A stretch of DNA of 64,000 nucleotides from Hetaerina americana (GCA_022747635.1 JAKTNV010000012.1:1315001-1379000), one strand, 5' to 3'. Positions 10,246-21,965 are shown, numbered from the stretch's first letter. Made by a program: numbers and translations. The notes: a model not told the origin generated them from the sequence alone.

Positions 10246-11330
10246 GTATTTTTATATTTAATATAGAAGAATTTATTTACTGCCTATGAGTGTTTACAAA
10301 AATTACTGGAGAAAAAAATGTTGTTTTCTCTAAGAAATTTGATAGTTCTTAATTGATCAACAACCATTTTAATCAACCCGTAGTTCCGTGCGCTTGATAG
10401 GTGAGGGTCGTATGTACCGGATATTAACTTGGTCTTAAAAGTCGGAAAATACCTAAGCATTTCATAAATAATGCTATAAAACAGCCGCAGTCACCTGAGA
10501 AGTCTGTTACATTCAGAAGGAACCTTTAATCCCGCAGCCGGAGGCGGCTCATGCGTTTGAGTTCCCTTTACGTCATTACGTTATGCAAAACTTTGCAAAG
10601 GGGTGCAAAACACCCATTCCGGTATATTTCTCCGTTCAGCCTTTCCATCACTAAAAATCTTCACTTTTCGTCTCGGTATGTAGTTTTTAAAGTGTCCATT
10701 CGTCCGTCACCTTCCATTTGAACGGTTTGACGGACCGGGAGGGTTGTCTCCGACGCTTCGATACACCTACGGCGTCGAATAGGCCTGAAAAAAATAGGAA
10801 GACTGCTTGGATGCGGTGTTGGTAGGCGGGAGGGGCTGCTCTCGGCACGAAAGGAAAGGATAGGTCGAAAGGGGATCCGATTGGGGAGGAGGGGGGGGGG
10901 CAAAGCGCTGAAGTGCCTTGTGTCAGCTTCCCGCCGTTGACCGCGTCACGTGACGCCGTGGTCATCATCGCCCGCTCGGGTTTGCGAGGGCGTGGGGTGT
11001 TCGCGAGGGGTACGTCGCGTGACGGGGCGATGCTTGTGAAGACGAAAGGCATGGGAAATATTAAGGCGAAGTCTTGCGGCCAAAGCGAACCCTGCGCCGG
11101 TGCCCCCTCCCCCCACCGGTTAGATGACGCCCTGCTAGCCGGGACTTATTACTTTCGCGGATCAAGAATGGGTATTATGCCCTCATTTCTTTCAACCAAC
11201 ATTTTGATTTGCCGGGGATTTATTTTTTCCCTTCGAGTGAGGAATTGGATGCAAGTTCATTTTGCTGTGCATCCATTTAGATTATGGGCAAATATTGCGA
11301 GTTGAGCAAATAATAAAGATATCTGAGTAC
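10246..11330. other. Non-coding; GC-rich island at about 10690-11150
   Basis: No gene recognised. The central part is GC-rich with CpG-dense blocks, similar to other islands here. Open frames on both strands are compositional. Confidence 0.4.
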
Positions 11331-11334
11331 AGGG

Positions 11335-12434
11335 TGCGTTCCGAAGGTAATGCCATTATTTTTCCAAATTAACGTATTGAACAGATTTGCGCAAACACTT
11401 AAAATTCTTCAAAGTACTCTTCATGGGCCTCTACACATTTTTGCCAGCGACTCTGCCATGACCGGTACGCGCCGTGGAAGGCGTCTTCAGGGACCTCTCG
11501 CAACGTTTTCGTCACTGCTGATTGGATCTCTTCTGTGGACGAAAAACTGGTTCCTTTCAGGGCTGCCTAAATCCGAGGGAACAGAATGAAGCCTGATGCG
11601 GCAGCGTTGGCACCTGGTGTTTGACAAGCGAGTCGTGGACTCGTAGCGCATTGTGGCAAGGCGCGTTGTCGTGATGCAGTTGCCAGGTAGCGGAGATGTA
11701 TTTTCTCATCCTTATGACCCTTTTTCGGAGTTCTCCGGCACATCCACGTACAAGGCAGCGTTGGCTGTCTGTCCTTGAGGAACAAACTCCTTATGGACCC
11801 CTCATTTACTGTCCAAAAGGACAATGAGCATTGTTTTCACTTTTGATTTGCTCATTCCTGCCTTTTTGGGCCTGGGAGATTGGTCTGTGTGCCACTCAGA
11901 GCTTTGGCGTTTTGTTTCTGGGTCGTATTAAAAAACCCAGGTTTCATCACCAGTGATGACGTTGTCCAAATAATCAGGTTCATTTTCAATACGTTGCAAA
12001 AGTTCACTTGAAATTTACTCTCGATTGGTCTTTTGGTCGTCTGACAACACCTTGGGCACGAGCTTGGCGCGCACACTTTCCACATCGCCAAATCTTCAGT
12101 GACACTGCGAAACAACGGTAGACGACAAGTTCAGTTCATTGCCAACCATCTTGATACTCAATCGACGTGCCGAGTCCAACAATTGTCGGACACGAGCCAT
12201 ATTGTTGTCGGTTTTGCTGGTTGGCGGGCGCCCAGAGCCGACCGTTCGTCGTGAACTTCTTGCCGGCCCTCCTTGGAAGGCCTTGAACCACCTCGACACT
12301 TGAGAATAGGACGGAGCAGAGTCCCCGTAAGCCTCACGAGTCATTTTGTTTGTCTCCTCAAGAGATATTTTCAATTTAGCACAAAAAAATTAGTAATCAC
12401 GTAACGTTGCTCGATCGTCATTATTTCGTGACAT
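11335..12434 (-). pseudogene. Mariner transposase, decayed (copy M1)
   Basis: Read from 12434 on the minus strand: MSRNNDDRATLRDY-stop, then a helix-turn-helix region with SYSQVSRWFKAFQGG and GSGRPPTSKTDNN (12096-12374). The catalytic pieces are ITGDETWVF (about 11935-11960) and WQLHHDNAPCHNALRVHDSL (about 11625-11690). Frames are broken by several stops and shifts. The order matches mariner transposases (HTH, GDETW, HDNAP). The plus-strand left border GGGTGCGTTCCGAAGGTAAT looks like a mariner terminal repeat, but I found no partner at the right end. The element is dead. Confidence 0.8.
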
Positions 12435-12627
12435 AACTGACGCCCTGCCACTTCCAAAGCTTGGAGAGCACTGAGATCAAGTTCGCGGCAAAGCTTAGCG
12501 TTTCCCTCACCTACTCCAAGTGGTTTGATCCCACTCCAACCAATAGTATCGGCGCGGGAAATTCAATTGCATTACCATCGGAACGCTTCCTGTATCTTAA
12601 ATGATTTTCGGGCACACCTCTCTGAGC

Positions 12628-12815
12628 ACCCTCTGCTCCACCCAAGCTGTGTTATTTTTCGAGTTCCAGATCTTCCTGGGAAACAATAACCGGCACAGGA
12701 AAAGGAACTGCTGCACTCCTACCTTGATGTGAGAATTTAACACAGTTGGACTTAATATTGAGTGAAATCTTCCAAACTGACCTTCGGGTTAATTGTTGCG
12801 TTTATGGCTACGAGA
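12628..12815 (+). mobile_element. SINE family A body fragment
   Basis: It contains CTCCACCCAAGCTGTGTTAT, then a CCAGATCTTCCTGGGAAAC block, an AACCGGCACAGGAAAAGGAA block, and the tail AAACTGACCTTCGGGTTAAT with GTTTATGGCT. The order is the same as in the fuller copies at 13.35, 57.55 and 60.7 kb. The tRNA-like head is missing. Confidence 0.7.
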
Positions 12816-13345
12816 CCCTTCATTCATGAGTAGTCAAATTGTGAGAGATTGTGAATTACTGTGAGGTGTGCAAATAATATTATTGTAATTTTCAATAAAG
12901 GCTCTAAAAATATTTTCGACGTATTTCGCAAGAATTGATGAGTGCGTTTATTGGGAACTATTAATAATTAGCTAAGTGGTAGAGTGGAATTATTGAAAGA
13001 TTTCCGGTGATTTAGTTCTTATAAAAATGTAGAGAAATGAATGCCAGAAATAGTAGATTTCAAGATTAATTTTTTTCCAAAACAAATAGAAATTGTAATA
13101 TGTTGTAGCATGGGATTTAAGGATATTTTTAGTTATAATAGTTCTTAGGAGTTCAGGAGTGTGAGATTTCACGGTCCATCTAAAGCCGGCAGATATAGAC
13201 TACAATAATAATTATGGATGATGGCAACAAGGATCTCCGCACCTAATTCAATCCTTCCCCTTTCCCAATCAGACCCTCTCCCTAATCCCAACAATGTTTG
13301 CATCTCCTGCCGTAAACCAGATACATGAATACACGTGTGTGTGGT
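12816..13345. other. Non-coding AT-rich stretch
   Basis: No gene or repeat recognised. Confidence 0.45.
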
Positions 13346-13347
13346 CG

Positions 13348-13553
13348 CGGTAGTCCAATGGGTAGAGCGTAAGACTGCTGACCGGAGGGTCCCGGGTTCG
13401 ATTCCCGGGCAAGGCACTCTGGATACCGGCAGCTCCACCCAAGCTATGTGATTTTTCGGGTACCAGATCTTCCTAGGAAATTACCCTGATGTGAGCATTT
13501 CACACGCTGTCGGGCAAACTGACCTTCGGGTTGATTATTGTTTATGGTTTATA
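13348..13553 (+). mobile_element. SINE family A copy with tRNA head
   Basis: The head has an A-box-like TAGTCCAATGGGTAGAGCG and a B box GGTTCGATTCC with the flanking pair CCCGG/CCGGG. The body begins CAGCTCCACCCAAGCTATGT, and the tail CCTTCGGGTTGATTATTGTT ends with TTATGGTTTATA. It is shorter than the 57.5-kb copy because part of the middle is deleted. RNA polymerase III boxes look usable. It is a SINE, not a functional tRNA gene, since the body continues without a tRNA 3' end. Confidence 0.75.
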
Positions 13554-13790
13554 TACATATAAACCATATATAATTAAACACAGTAATCAACCCGAAGTTT
13601 TGAAAGCGTGATATATAATATATAATATTTATATATATATATAATATATATATAATATATATATAATATATATAATATATATATAATATATATATAATAT
13701 ATTATATATAGTATAATATATATAATATATAGTATATATAATATATATAAATATTATATTGGATATCACACTTTCAAAGTCAGCCAGGTT
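13554..13790. repeat. Inverted SINE tail and long AT-rich inverted repeat
   Basis: Directly after the SINE tail lies an inverted copy of the same tail (ATAAACCATATATAATTAAAC and ACAGTAATCAACCCGAAG). A (TATAATA)n tract follows. It is bracketed by TTTTGAAAGCGTGATAT (about 13596) and its near reverse complement ATATCACACTTTCAAAG (about 13763). The whole block can fold back. Confidence 0.75.
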
Positions 13791-15085
13791 TCGAACGACT
13801 TGCGCCTGCGGTCATTGAAATCTAATGGTTTAATATCATAGCTCGTCGCCTTGCCTCAATGGCCGCCCGAGGCTCTTCCTTCGATCTACTCTGAAGCCGT
13901 GACTCACGGGAAGATCTAGTATAAACGATCGTGCAGAAACAGGTGCCATGTGGTCTTTGTAAATTTGTTCGCATCCTCATATTCTTCCGATGCAATTCTT
14001 GCATAATATGAGCACGTTATAATCCTACCCCAAAATAATGGTGGTACGGAGGTTGACGACCCTGACGGGGTGGGTGTAAGAAGTGCACGCTTCTTTGTTT
14101 CTTCTCGGGAGGTGTGGCGAATTTGATGCCGAGGGAAGGCAAACTTGAGGGGGGGGGGAAGGGAGGGAAGACTAATGTCTGCAATTGTGGTGGCCGTCGA
14201 GGGCAAGTGATGAGAGTGAACGAGCATTTTCCCTTCCGTGGGAACGGGGCCGCGTGAGTCGCGGGCCGCGATGTAACTCCATCCCAATCGAAGTCTCTCA
14301 AGTGCGGGCCCCGTTCTTTCTCTTTCGTCGGCCGCAATTGACACTCGTCGACGGGGCCGTAATTTCGATCGTCGAGTCGAAACAGTTGAGTCGGCCGCCG
14401 CCGGTGTTGACTTCCCCGTCGTCCCGTGCTCTAGTCTCGGGCGTTTCAGCGTTGGGCGAGTCGGGAAGTTCAAAATCGTTCCACTCGGGTGAACATCCGT
14501 GCTCTGCTGGCGCCGTTCGTTCTACTCCCTCTGCATTGGGGTCAAAGAACTAGCTACAAGACATTACTATCCGGTCCTTTGTTTTTGCATACATTAATGC
14601 TTTTGAGTAAGATGTGTTAAACATTTACGGGGTTTTCCTTGAAAAAAATTCCAATGCCCATTTTCTGGGATATGAGTACCGTGTGAACTGTTTGCGGAAA
14701 TACGTTAATTGAGAAATAATCCATCCCGATGCTTGCTTCCGTGAGTCTATTGAACACAGTTCGGATTCCGTTCCTCGAGACTACAAGGACATTGTATCAT
14801 ATCATCGGTCTCTCTATTATAAATTTTATGGCTGATGCAATATTTATACGACGATGGGTTGAATGGAAGAAGGGACCATTTGGTCTCAATTTCGCCCAAA
14901 TAAGACTTCTGTACATCTTCATATCTATCTATCTCCGCGAGGATCGAATTTAGTAGTAATTTTTTCATTCTCGGTCTTACTCTCAGATTTTTCTGTATCC
15001 TTCCTTTAAAACGGTTTCGGTTAGCAATTTTTCCAAAAAAAAATGGATGAAATAAATTATTTTAATCGACATACATATGATACTC
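13791..15085. other. Non-coding; GC-rich island at about 14050-14540
   Basis: No gene recognised. The island holds many TCGAC/GTCGG-type CpG words. The rest is AT-rich. Confidence 0.4.
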
Positions 15086-15132
15086 GGCAAAACTGCCGCA
15101 AAGGGCGTGTGGCGGAAGGTATTAGGGCCTTG
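15086..15132 (-). mobile_element. CR1-like LINE 3' core remnant
   Basis: AACTGCCGCAAAGGGCGTGT followed by GGCGGAAGGT matches part of the GC-rich 3' core seen at 22.3 and 34.0 kb. Only about 45 bp remain. Confidence 0.45.
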
Positions 15133-16594
15133 CATACAGAAATATTAGAGGGAAACTTCAAAATGCTCATATTTTCATTTCATTATTCCTGCCAGTGTTT
15201 TCATTTCGACATCTCCTCACCTACTCACTTAGGAGGGACATATCCATCAGTTGTCATTGTAATCAGGTTTCACATTTGTTACAAGTTATTTCCCAGTACA
15301 GAACCCTCAAGTTAATGAAGCTTTAAAATATAATATATTATAAATTATAGTAATATATCACACATACAAAGAGTCATATATTCTCTATATAATATAAATA
15401 TAAATGTCGTCTCTATAATATGTATATACATAACTATAATATCGATTAAATATGGGGAAATCATTACCTGCGTTAGTTCTCGGATCGGAAAATATTACAA
15501 ATTCGACGGGTGGTTATTCGACCGCGAGGGCTCGCTGCAACTGACCGCCGCGCGGGGACCCCTTGCCGCTGTCAGCGGAGTTGAGTCGTCCCCCGCTCCG
15601 CTTCAGTGGACGGTGTGCGGCTTCGAATACTTGCCGCGGGACGGATTCGAGAGAGCCCGGGGCCGTGCGTCTCTCTCGCCCACCTCCCTCTCCGCCGCCT
15701 CCCACTCCGCCTTCTTCATCCGCCGATAGAGGCCTTTGCATTCGCGGTGTCGATCCGATGCAGGGCGCCGGACTAGGGAATCCATAGTAGTGGCGCTTTG
15801 CGTCGTTGAGGATATCATATTTATTGCCGGCCGCCGGCACGCGGAGGCTCATTGCCTCGGTCTGTGACGCAAATCGCCGCTTGCGGAGAGCCAAGTGCGC
15901 GTGGGAAAAAAAGGTGGGGGTCGACTTCGGTTTCGGAGTGGTATTTATTTGTCGGAATAATTAAGACCCCTGTCCACGCGTTACCCGTGTCAATGGGCGA
16001 CGTCTGGCGCGGCGCCATTACATGTCTCCCCCAACAGGACACGAAATAGTCATTTCTGGAGGAACATCCTATGACGTCACATTACTTGGTCGAGACAGCT
16101 GAGTGTCGGCTCCATATCACTCCGCCACGACATCACGTGAAAACTCTTATCAAAAACGTGGAAATGGCACAGTGGATCAACTCGCCGTGGGCGATATGAA
16201 CAGCTCTTTCGCATTCCCTGTGAAGAGATTTTCGAATTCGTAACCATTTACAATATAAGCACTCTGAGATCTATGGCACGGCTCATCTTTGACGTTGATC
16301 ATGTTTCAAAAAAGGAAAATAAGAACTCCTACGGTCGATATTGCCGATATCACCAATCGTGATGTGACGGTTAGCTGATAAAATCGATTAAAAACAATTG
16401 AAAAATTCACGAGCTAAAACAAAGGACCTTAAATCCCGCTTTGGGTTCCACTTGCCGCATTCGCAAATCAAATTGAGTAGCGAGGCCACACTTGCACCCT
16501 TCTGTGAATGATTTTCTTTCGCTTGGAGAGTTTCAAATTTCTTAAATAACATTGCTGCAGTTTTCAACCCTAAGGTTGGTTTTATAACTAGGGG
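15133..16594. other. Non-coding; AT-rich then GC-rich island at about 15520-15930
   Basis: 15320-15470 is a mixed AT-rich tract. 15520-15930 is GC- and CpG-rich with compositional open frames on both strands. No gene recognised. Confidence 0.4.
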
Positions 16595-16765
16595 CAGAGC
16601 TCACCTAGTGCGTGTACTAAGCCCGACGGCGTGTGAAACTCACACATCAGGGTAGGGAGGCCGGTTCCTTTCCCTGCACTGGTTATGGTGTCCGAGGAAG
16701 ATTTGGGGCCCGAAAAATCACATAGTTCCGGTGAAGCTGAGGAATGGAATATGGGCCCTTCGGTC
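16595..16765 (-). mobile_element. SINE family A fragment
   Basis: On the plus strand: GTACTAAGCCCGACGGCGTG, then CACACATCAGGGTAGGGAGG, TTCCTTTCCCTGCACTGGTT and CCCGAAAAATCACATAGTTC. These are the reverse complement of the family A body. Head and tail are missing. Confidence 0.7.
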
Positions 16766-17929
16766 AATAGCCAAGCGCTCACGTCCCTAAAAAAATGGAT
16801 TCTTTTGTGAACATTTTTGTTTCCGCAGCAGAAGTCGCATAGAATTCTTTCGATCACAAAATGATCCAATCACAAATGATCTGGCGCACATGGGACATGA
16901 AGCACTCCAACGTGCAAGAGTGAAGTGAATCGGAAGGAGATATCCACACATGTATGAAGGAAATACAAGGAATTGCGGCTAGGAGGGCAATAAAATTCAA
17001 TTATCAATCTTATGTACGTATGCTCTTGTTAGTTCCAACGTGAAAGGAAGAAAGTATGACATAATTGTCATATTTTGATTAATGCACTAATATTTATTCA
17101 GTTAGAAAAAGATATCGATAGCTACGCTAAATCGTTATCACGTCATTCTGTTTTGTGTCCGTGGAAACGTTCAAGCTCGTATTAATACATATGGAAGCAT
17201 TCCAAAAAAGCAAAAAATATATTGAAAGACACGAAACATGTTTTCCATTTGGTTGAAGAATGGAATCACGAAATGTGTGTAATCGCTCGAAATATTATTT
17301 TTTCGAGTTATTTTTGCCCATCCGTTTCACATTTGCAACGAATACTCGTAATGAAACGGTTCCTGCAATATGTGAGAAGGTCGTATGTAAAGATGAACTC
17401 ATCCCACGACGAGTAGTGATGCTAGCTGATAGAGGATATGACTTGCTATTGAAATGGCTTCACGAAACCATATTTTAAATGCGGAATGTATATTAGAGGA
17501 ATAAAAGTCTCACGTGATTGTGACTGCGAAACCAAAGGCCAAGGCCAAAGCATGAGTAGTGAACCTTTTCTATTCCTTCGGAACTAGGTTCCACTGGAGC
17601 CATGGAGTGCATTTATGGAAGTGTTAGCAGAAGGGGTATATTATGTTTATAATTATTATTTCTTTTTTTTCTGAAATTTTAATAATTATTTTTTTTGCTT
17701 TGTAATTTTTTTCCTTTTTTTCTTTTCTTTAATTATGATTTTATTTTGTTGCATATAATTTTTTTTGTACGTATAGATATATTTTTTATTATTATTATTA
17801 CAATTTTTTTTAAGTTATGATTATTATTTTTTTTAATTTATCTAATTGTTTTTTTTCCTGGTTAGACTTAGCAACAGAGTTGGAAGCTGAAGGCAAATTG
17901 GGTAAAGGATATGCTTAGGATGGGGCTTG
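16766..17929. other. Non-coding; T-rich tract at about 17640-17860
   Basis: No gene recognised. The tract 17640-17860 consists largely of T runs with interspersed A. Confidence 0.5.
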
Positions 17930-17992
17930 TGACAATCCCCCCGCCATACGCCCTTGCGGCGGCTTGCGGGGTATTATGTAGATATGTAGATC
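17930..17992 (+). mobile_element. CR1-like LINE, 3' terminal fragment
   Basis: CCCTTGCGGCGGCTTGCGGG then GTATTATGTAGATATGTAGA: the GC-rich core and the ATGTAG tail of the CR1-like LINE. Truncated to about 60 bp. Confidence 0.7.
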
Positions 17993-17995
17993 AGT

Positions 17996-18475
17996 TTAGC
18001 CATTGTTCATTATAATAGGGGTAAGGGAGGATAGAAAGGATAATAATAAAATGGGCTTTTCAGAGGCAGGTGGAATACATACTTGGGACAGAAAGGAGGT
18101 AAACTTCTGAATTAGCGCTGGCCAGTCGGGGATGGGGGAAGATAGGTTTGAGTGTAAGCTTGGGAGAGCGGGCGAGCTGCAGATAATGGGATGGGAAAGC
18201 GGAGAGGAGGGTAGGGGTTGAGAAGTGTTTGAGAAGGTTTCACTATTGAAGGTGCCAACTCCAGATGGAGGCTTGACAGAAGTATCTTGAAAGAGAGGGA
18301 GAGGGGGAATAGCAGGAATCATGAGGAAATTAGGGTCAAAGTGAGCGGTTGACGGAGGAGGAAAAAGATAAGTATCAGGAGGAGTTGGTGGACAAATAGA
18401 TGGGATGATTGGATAAGTAGTTGAGGGCGGAGGGGGAATAGGTGTATCAGTTAGACTAGGGAATTCACTTTGCAC
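17996..18475 (-). CDS. Unrecognised proline/serine-rich ORF
   Basis: A 159-residue frame on the minus strand, rich in Pro, Ser, Thr and Leu, with no recognised domain. It starts MQSEFPSLTDTP and ends in FLSSLTPIIMNNG. The coding strand is strongly pyrimidine-rich, like the coding strand of the PLEs at 43-47 and 58-59 kb, so it could be an N-terminal or ORF1-like remnant of a retroelement. The long frame may also be only a product of composition. It lies directly beside a CR1-like 3' end. I assign no function. Confidence 0.25.
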   Translation of the reverse strand: MQSEFPSLTDTPIPPPPSTTYPIIPSICPPTPPDTYLFPPPSTAHFDPNFLMIPAIPPLPLFQDTSVKPPSGVGTFNSETFSNTSQPLPSSPLSHPIICSSPALPSLHSNLSSPIPDWPALIQKFTSFLSQVCIPPASEKPILLLSFLSSLTPIIMNNG

Positions 18476-18479
18476 GAAG

Positions 18480-19440
18480 AGTGGATTGTTCGGTGCTTTT
18501 TCAGCAGCTGTGACTGCGAAACGGGGAAGAATTTTTCAAAATAAAACACCCAGGAACATATCGACCGCGGTCCTCGACAGTTCACCGTTCCGAGCGTCGC
18601 ATGTCACGGAAACGTAGTAACTTGGGATGAGTTGCGGGAGGGGTATTCGTATTTGGGATGAGTCGAACGATAGTTGTGCAAGAGTAAGGCGATCTGGGAG
18701 CCCGCCCGCCTCCATTCGGAAGCTGTCCCATTCGACCTCGATCCGACACATCTACACGTGTGACGTGAACGGGACGTCGTTGATGAGAGAAATAACGAGT
18801 AGCTAGGTGCTCATGTGGCAAAAGAGATATAATGATAAGAGGTGATCATAGTATTACCGTGATTTATTCGTTCTATGCATTCGAATGCATTAAAAGAATC
18901 GTTGAGAGAAGTGCTAGTGCCTTTCACAAGTTTATTATTTCTGAGGGAAAGCATGAAAATAATACTTAATTAAATTTTCTATGAAATTGAGGTAAATTAA
19001 TGCAAAAATTGTATGTGAACTGGCTCCTGCTTGCCTCACTTTTTTATGTAGTAGGTTAAATTGATATTAAATCTGACTTTTATTGCCTCTCTAATATGAT
19101 AAATAGTTTTCCTTCTAATGAAGAAATGAAACGGAAAGAGATTTATTTACTTTTTGTAAATGAATACTTTTGGCAAGAATCGCATTCCAATCTCTCCTTG
19201 AAGCATTTCTGCGATAAATGTTTTCATTAGGAGATGTTTGTTGGTCGTTGGTATAGTTAAGACGCTTTTCACTCGATTTCTGATGCTGCGGAGCATGTGG
19301 GCAGGAAACGCTAATATGACAGAATTGTTTTGAAGAAGGCAGGAAAAATGGATGCTTAGAAAAGCTAAAAACCTCGCAGAAAATTAAATAAATGGTGTAT
19401 AAAAAGTATCGCAAAAATTTTAGGAAAATAGATCAATTTC
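18480..19440. other. Non-coding stretch, nothing recognised
   Basis: A moderately GC-rich start (to about 18790), then AT-rich sequence. No credible gene or repeat. Confidence 0.45.
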
Positions 19441-19444
19441 AGAT

Positions 19445-19640
19445 ATAGCTAAAATTACTCAATATTCTTCATAGTACTTTTTCCTTAGAGTGTCGACACA
19501 CTTTGGCCAGTGGCTTTTCTACGACTCGAAGGCTCCCTGGTAGGTGGATTCCGGGAGGTCCTTAAGGGTACGCGTGCAAGCTTCTTCGACGGCACTTAGG
19601 GCCCCATGGTGGTGTCATTTGAGGGAGGATTTCACTTTTG
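19445..19640 (-). pseudogene. Mariner transposase C-terminal fragment (copy M2)
   Basis: On the minus strand: AVEEACTRTLKDLPES, YQGAFES, one stop, then SHWPKCVDTLRKKYYEEY-stop. This is a typical mariner C-terminus. It is closely related to the C-terminal part of the mariner at 38.8-39.5 kb. Everything upstream of the last 60 or so codons is missing. Confidence 0.65.
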
Positions 19641-19820
19641 GAAATAATAATAATAAACAATTTTTTTTCCTCTGGGAGCAAAGTCCCTTGGAGCGGAATG
19701 CATGTTACATGAGGTTTTGTAACCTATGGAGTGAAACAGGTTTACATAATGCATAGAATAAGGTAATTAAACCGGTCACAAAATAAAATTTAACATCAGT
19801 TGAACGAAATATATAGTACA

Positions 19821-19823
<3 letters not shown>
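19641..19823. other. Short non-coding spacer
   Basis: Nothing recognised between the mariner fragment and the TA array. Confidence 0.4.
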
Positions 19824-19879
<56 letters not shown>

Positions 19880-20019
19880 TATATACATATATATATACAT
19901 ATATATATACATATATATATACATATATATACACATATATATATGCACATATATATACACATATATATACACATATATATACATATATATACATATATAT
20001 ACATATATATATGTATATA

Positions 20020-20066
<47 letters not shown>
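19824..20066. repeat. (TA)n array with periodic C/G substitutions
   Basis: About 240 bp of TA, in which AC or GT substitutions recur roughly every 10-12 bases in the middle, giving a higher-order repeat. It leads straight into a truncated LINE. Confidence 0.95.
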
Positions 20067-20067
<1 letters not shown>

Positions 20068-20076
20068 TGAACAATA

Positions 20077-21912
20077 AATTGAGGCGGGCAACAAATAAAG
20101 CAAAAGAAGCATGGTGGAAGACGCAGTGCGAGGATATGGAAAGTCTGCAGAGGAAGGGTGAAATTAGTGCGCTGTACAGCAAAGTTAAATCGTTATCGGG
20201 AAGTAAGAAAGGAAGATCTATGCTAACAGTTAGAGATAAGGCGGGTAAGGTAATAGTTGACGCAGGAAAGATCCAAGAGAGATGGAAGGAGTATATAGAA
20301 GAACTGTATAGTAAAGAACTTAGACCAACAAAGTTAGACATTGAAAAAGAAAATGACGTAGAGGAAGACAGCTTAGGTCCAGACTTACTAGACAATGAGA
20401 TAGAACGGGCATTAAGGGAGATGAAACTAAATAAGGCCGTGGGGGTGGATAACATTCCCGCGGAACTATTGAAATGTTTAGGAAAATGTGGGAGGAAGAG
20501 GCTATATAGGCTGATTCGTAGTATTTATGAGGAAGAAATTTGGCCGGAAGACTTTGTGAGATCAGTTTTAGTTCCTATCCCGAAAAAGGTAAAGGCTACA
20601 TCATGTGAGGACTACAGGACGATAAGTTTGATATCCCACGCAGCTAAAGTTGTTCTCAGGATCATAAACAAAAGGATAGAGAGTAGGGTAAATGATTACT
20701 TAGGGGATGATGAGTTTGGGTTTAGGAAGGGGAGAGGTACGCGTGATGCCATTGCAGTAATGAGATTATTAATCGAGAGGAATATAGAACACAACCAGGA
20801 GGTATTTGCCTGTTTCGTAGATTTCGAAAAAGCGTTTGATAGAGTGAATTGGGAAAAACTAATGAGTATATTGCAGAAAATAGGAATAGATTGGAGGAAG
20901 AGGAGGCCCAATCCGCAACCTGTACATGTCTCAGACTGCTCAGGTGCGAGTAGGGACCGGGGAGTCCGGATGGGTAGTGTTAGGAAGAGGTGTAAGGCAG
21001 GGTTCTCCATTGCAATTGGTACTGTTCTACGTTTATGTGGAGGAAATGGTTAGAGAGGCATGGGAAGAAGTGGAGGTAGGAATGAAAGTGGGCAGGGAAT
21101 TCGTAAAATCAGTTAGGTTTGCTGATGACCAAGCTTTAATTTGTCAGTCAGCCAAGGGGTTGCAAGCATTGCTGAGTGAATTGGAAATTCAGTGCGACCG
21201 GTATGGGATGAGAATCAATATTAATAAAACAAAGGTTATGCGATTTTCTAGAAAGAAAACGGCTAAGCTAAACATTAAAGTAGGAGGGCAAAAACTAGAG
21301 CAGGTAGAACAGTTTACGTATCTCGGTAGTTTTTTGGACCAACACGGTCAAAGTAGTAGGGACGTAAGGAGAAGAATTGCGCTAGGCAAAGAGGCTTTCA
21401 CAAGGAGGAGGGAGTTGATGACGGGGACGTTGAGTAAGAATATTAAGAAAAGACTCGTAAAAACTTTGATATGGAGCGTAGCTATGTACGGCGCGGAAAC
21501 GTGGTCATTGAAACAGGAGGATAGAAGTATATTAGATGCTTTTGAAATGTGTGTGTGGAGAAGAATGGAGAAGGTGAAATGGACTGAAAGCAAAATAAAT
21601 GAGGAAGTACTTGGTATGGTGGGCGAAGAGAGGGGTTTGTTGGGAGAAATCCTATGGAGGCAGGAAAAGTGGATGAAGGGAGTATTGACCGGCAGTGGGA
21701 TGTTGACGACTGTGATAGAGGGGAGAATGTTGGGCAAAAGAGGAAAGGGAATGAACAGGATAGGGATGTTGGACGGGATGAAGGGAGGAAGAAGGTACTC
21801 AGAGCTAAAAAGGGACCAGATGTAAAGTAGGATGTTGTGCTAGGGGTCACAAATTATTTAATTAGTAATTATGTCCATCCAAAAACCTACCTTAACCGGT
21901 AGATTACCTAAT

Positions 21913-21916
<4 letters not shown>
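20077..21916 (+). mobile_element. RTE-like LINE, 5'-truncated
   Basis: Homology to the 6.5-kb LINE begins at TTGAGGCGGGCAACAAATAA, i.e. in the linker upstream of the reverse transcriptase, so the endonuclease is missing. It runs to the 3' UTR and the ATTACCTAATAATAAT tail, which merges with (TA)n at 21917. The copy is otherwise well preserved and young-looking. (TA)n lies on both sides. Confidence 0.88.
20079..21825 (+). pseudogene. LINE reverse transcriptase with one frameshift
   Basis: The first frame runs open through [38 protein letters not shown] and [16 protein letters not shown] to about 20905. The second (from 20926) carries [21 protein letters not shown] (catalytic FADD), MRININKTKVM, AMYGAETWSLKQEDR and the terminal basic region to 21825. 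The only break I see is one extra base where the other LINE has GGCTAATCC and this copy has GGCCCAATCC (about 20906-20909). The truncated copy at 41 kb has the same change. In GVRQGSPL the usual CPLSP is altered, so activity is doubtful even apart from the shift. Confidence 0.85.

Positions 21917-21957
<41 letters not shown>
21917..21957. repeat. (TA)n microsatellite
   Basis: Pure TA run continuing the LINE tail. Confidence 0.95.
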
Positions 21958-21958
<1 letters not shown>

Positions 21959-21965
21959 GTACATA

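Noticed and set aside
13348..13420. Functional tRNA gene
   Set aside because: A and B boxes are present, but the sequence continues into a SINE body and the same head recurs at 57.8 and 60.8 kb with that body.
19824..20066. CRISPR-like or satellite array
   Set aside because: It is a TA microsatellite with regular substitutions; there are no distinct spacers, and the context is a eukaryotic retroelement.
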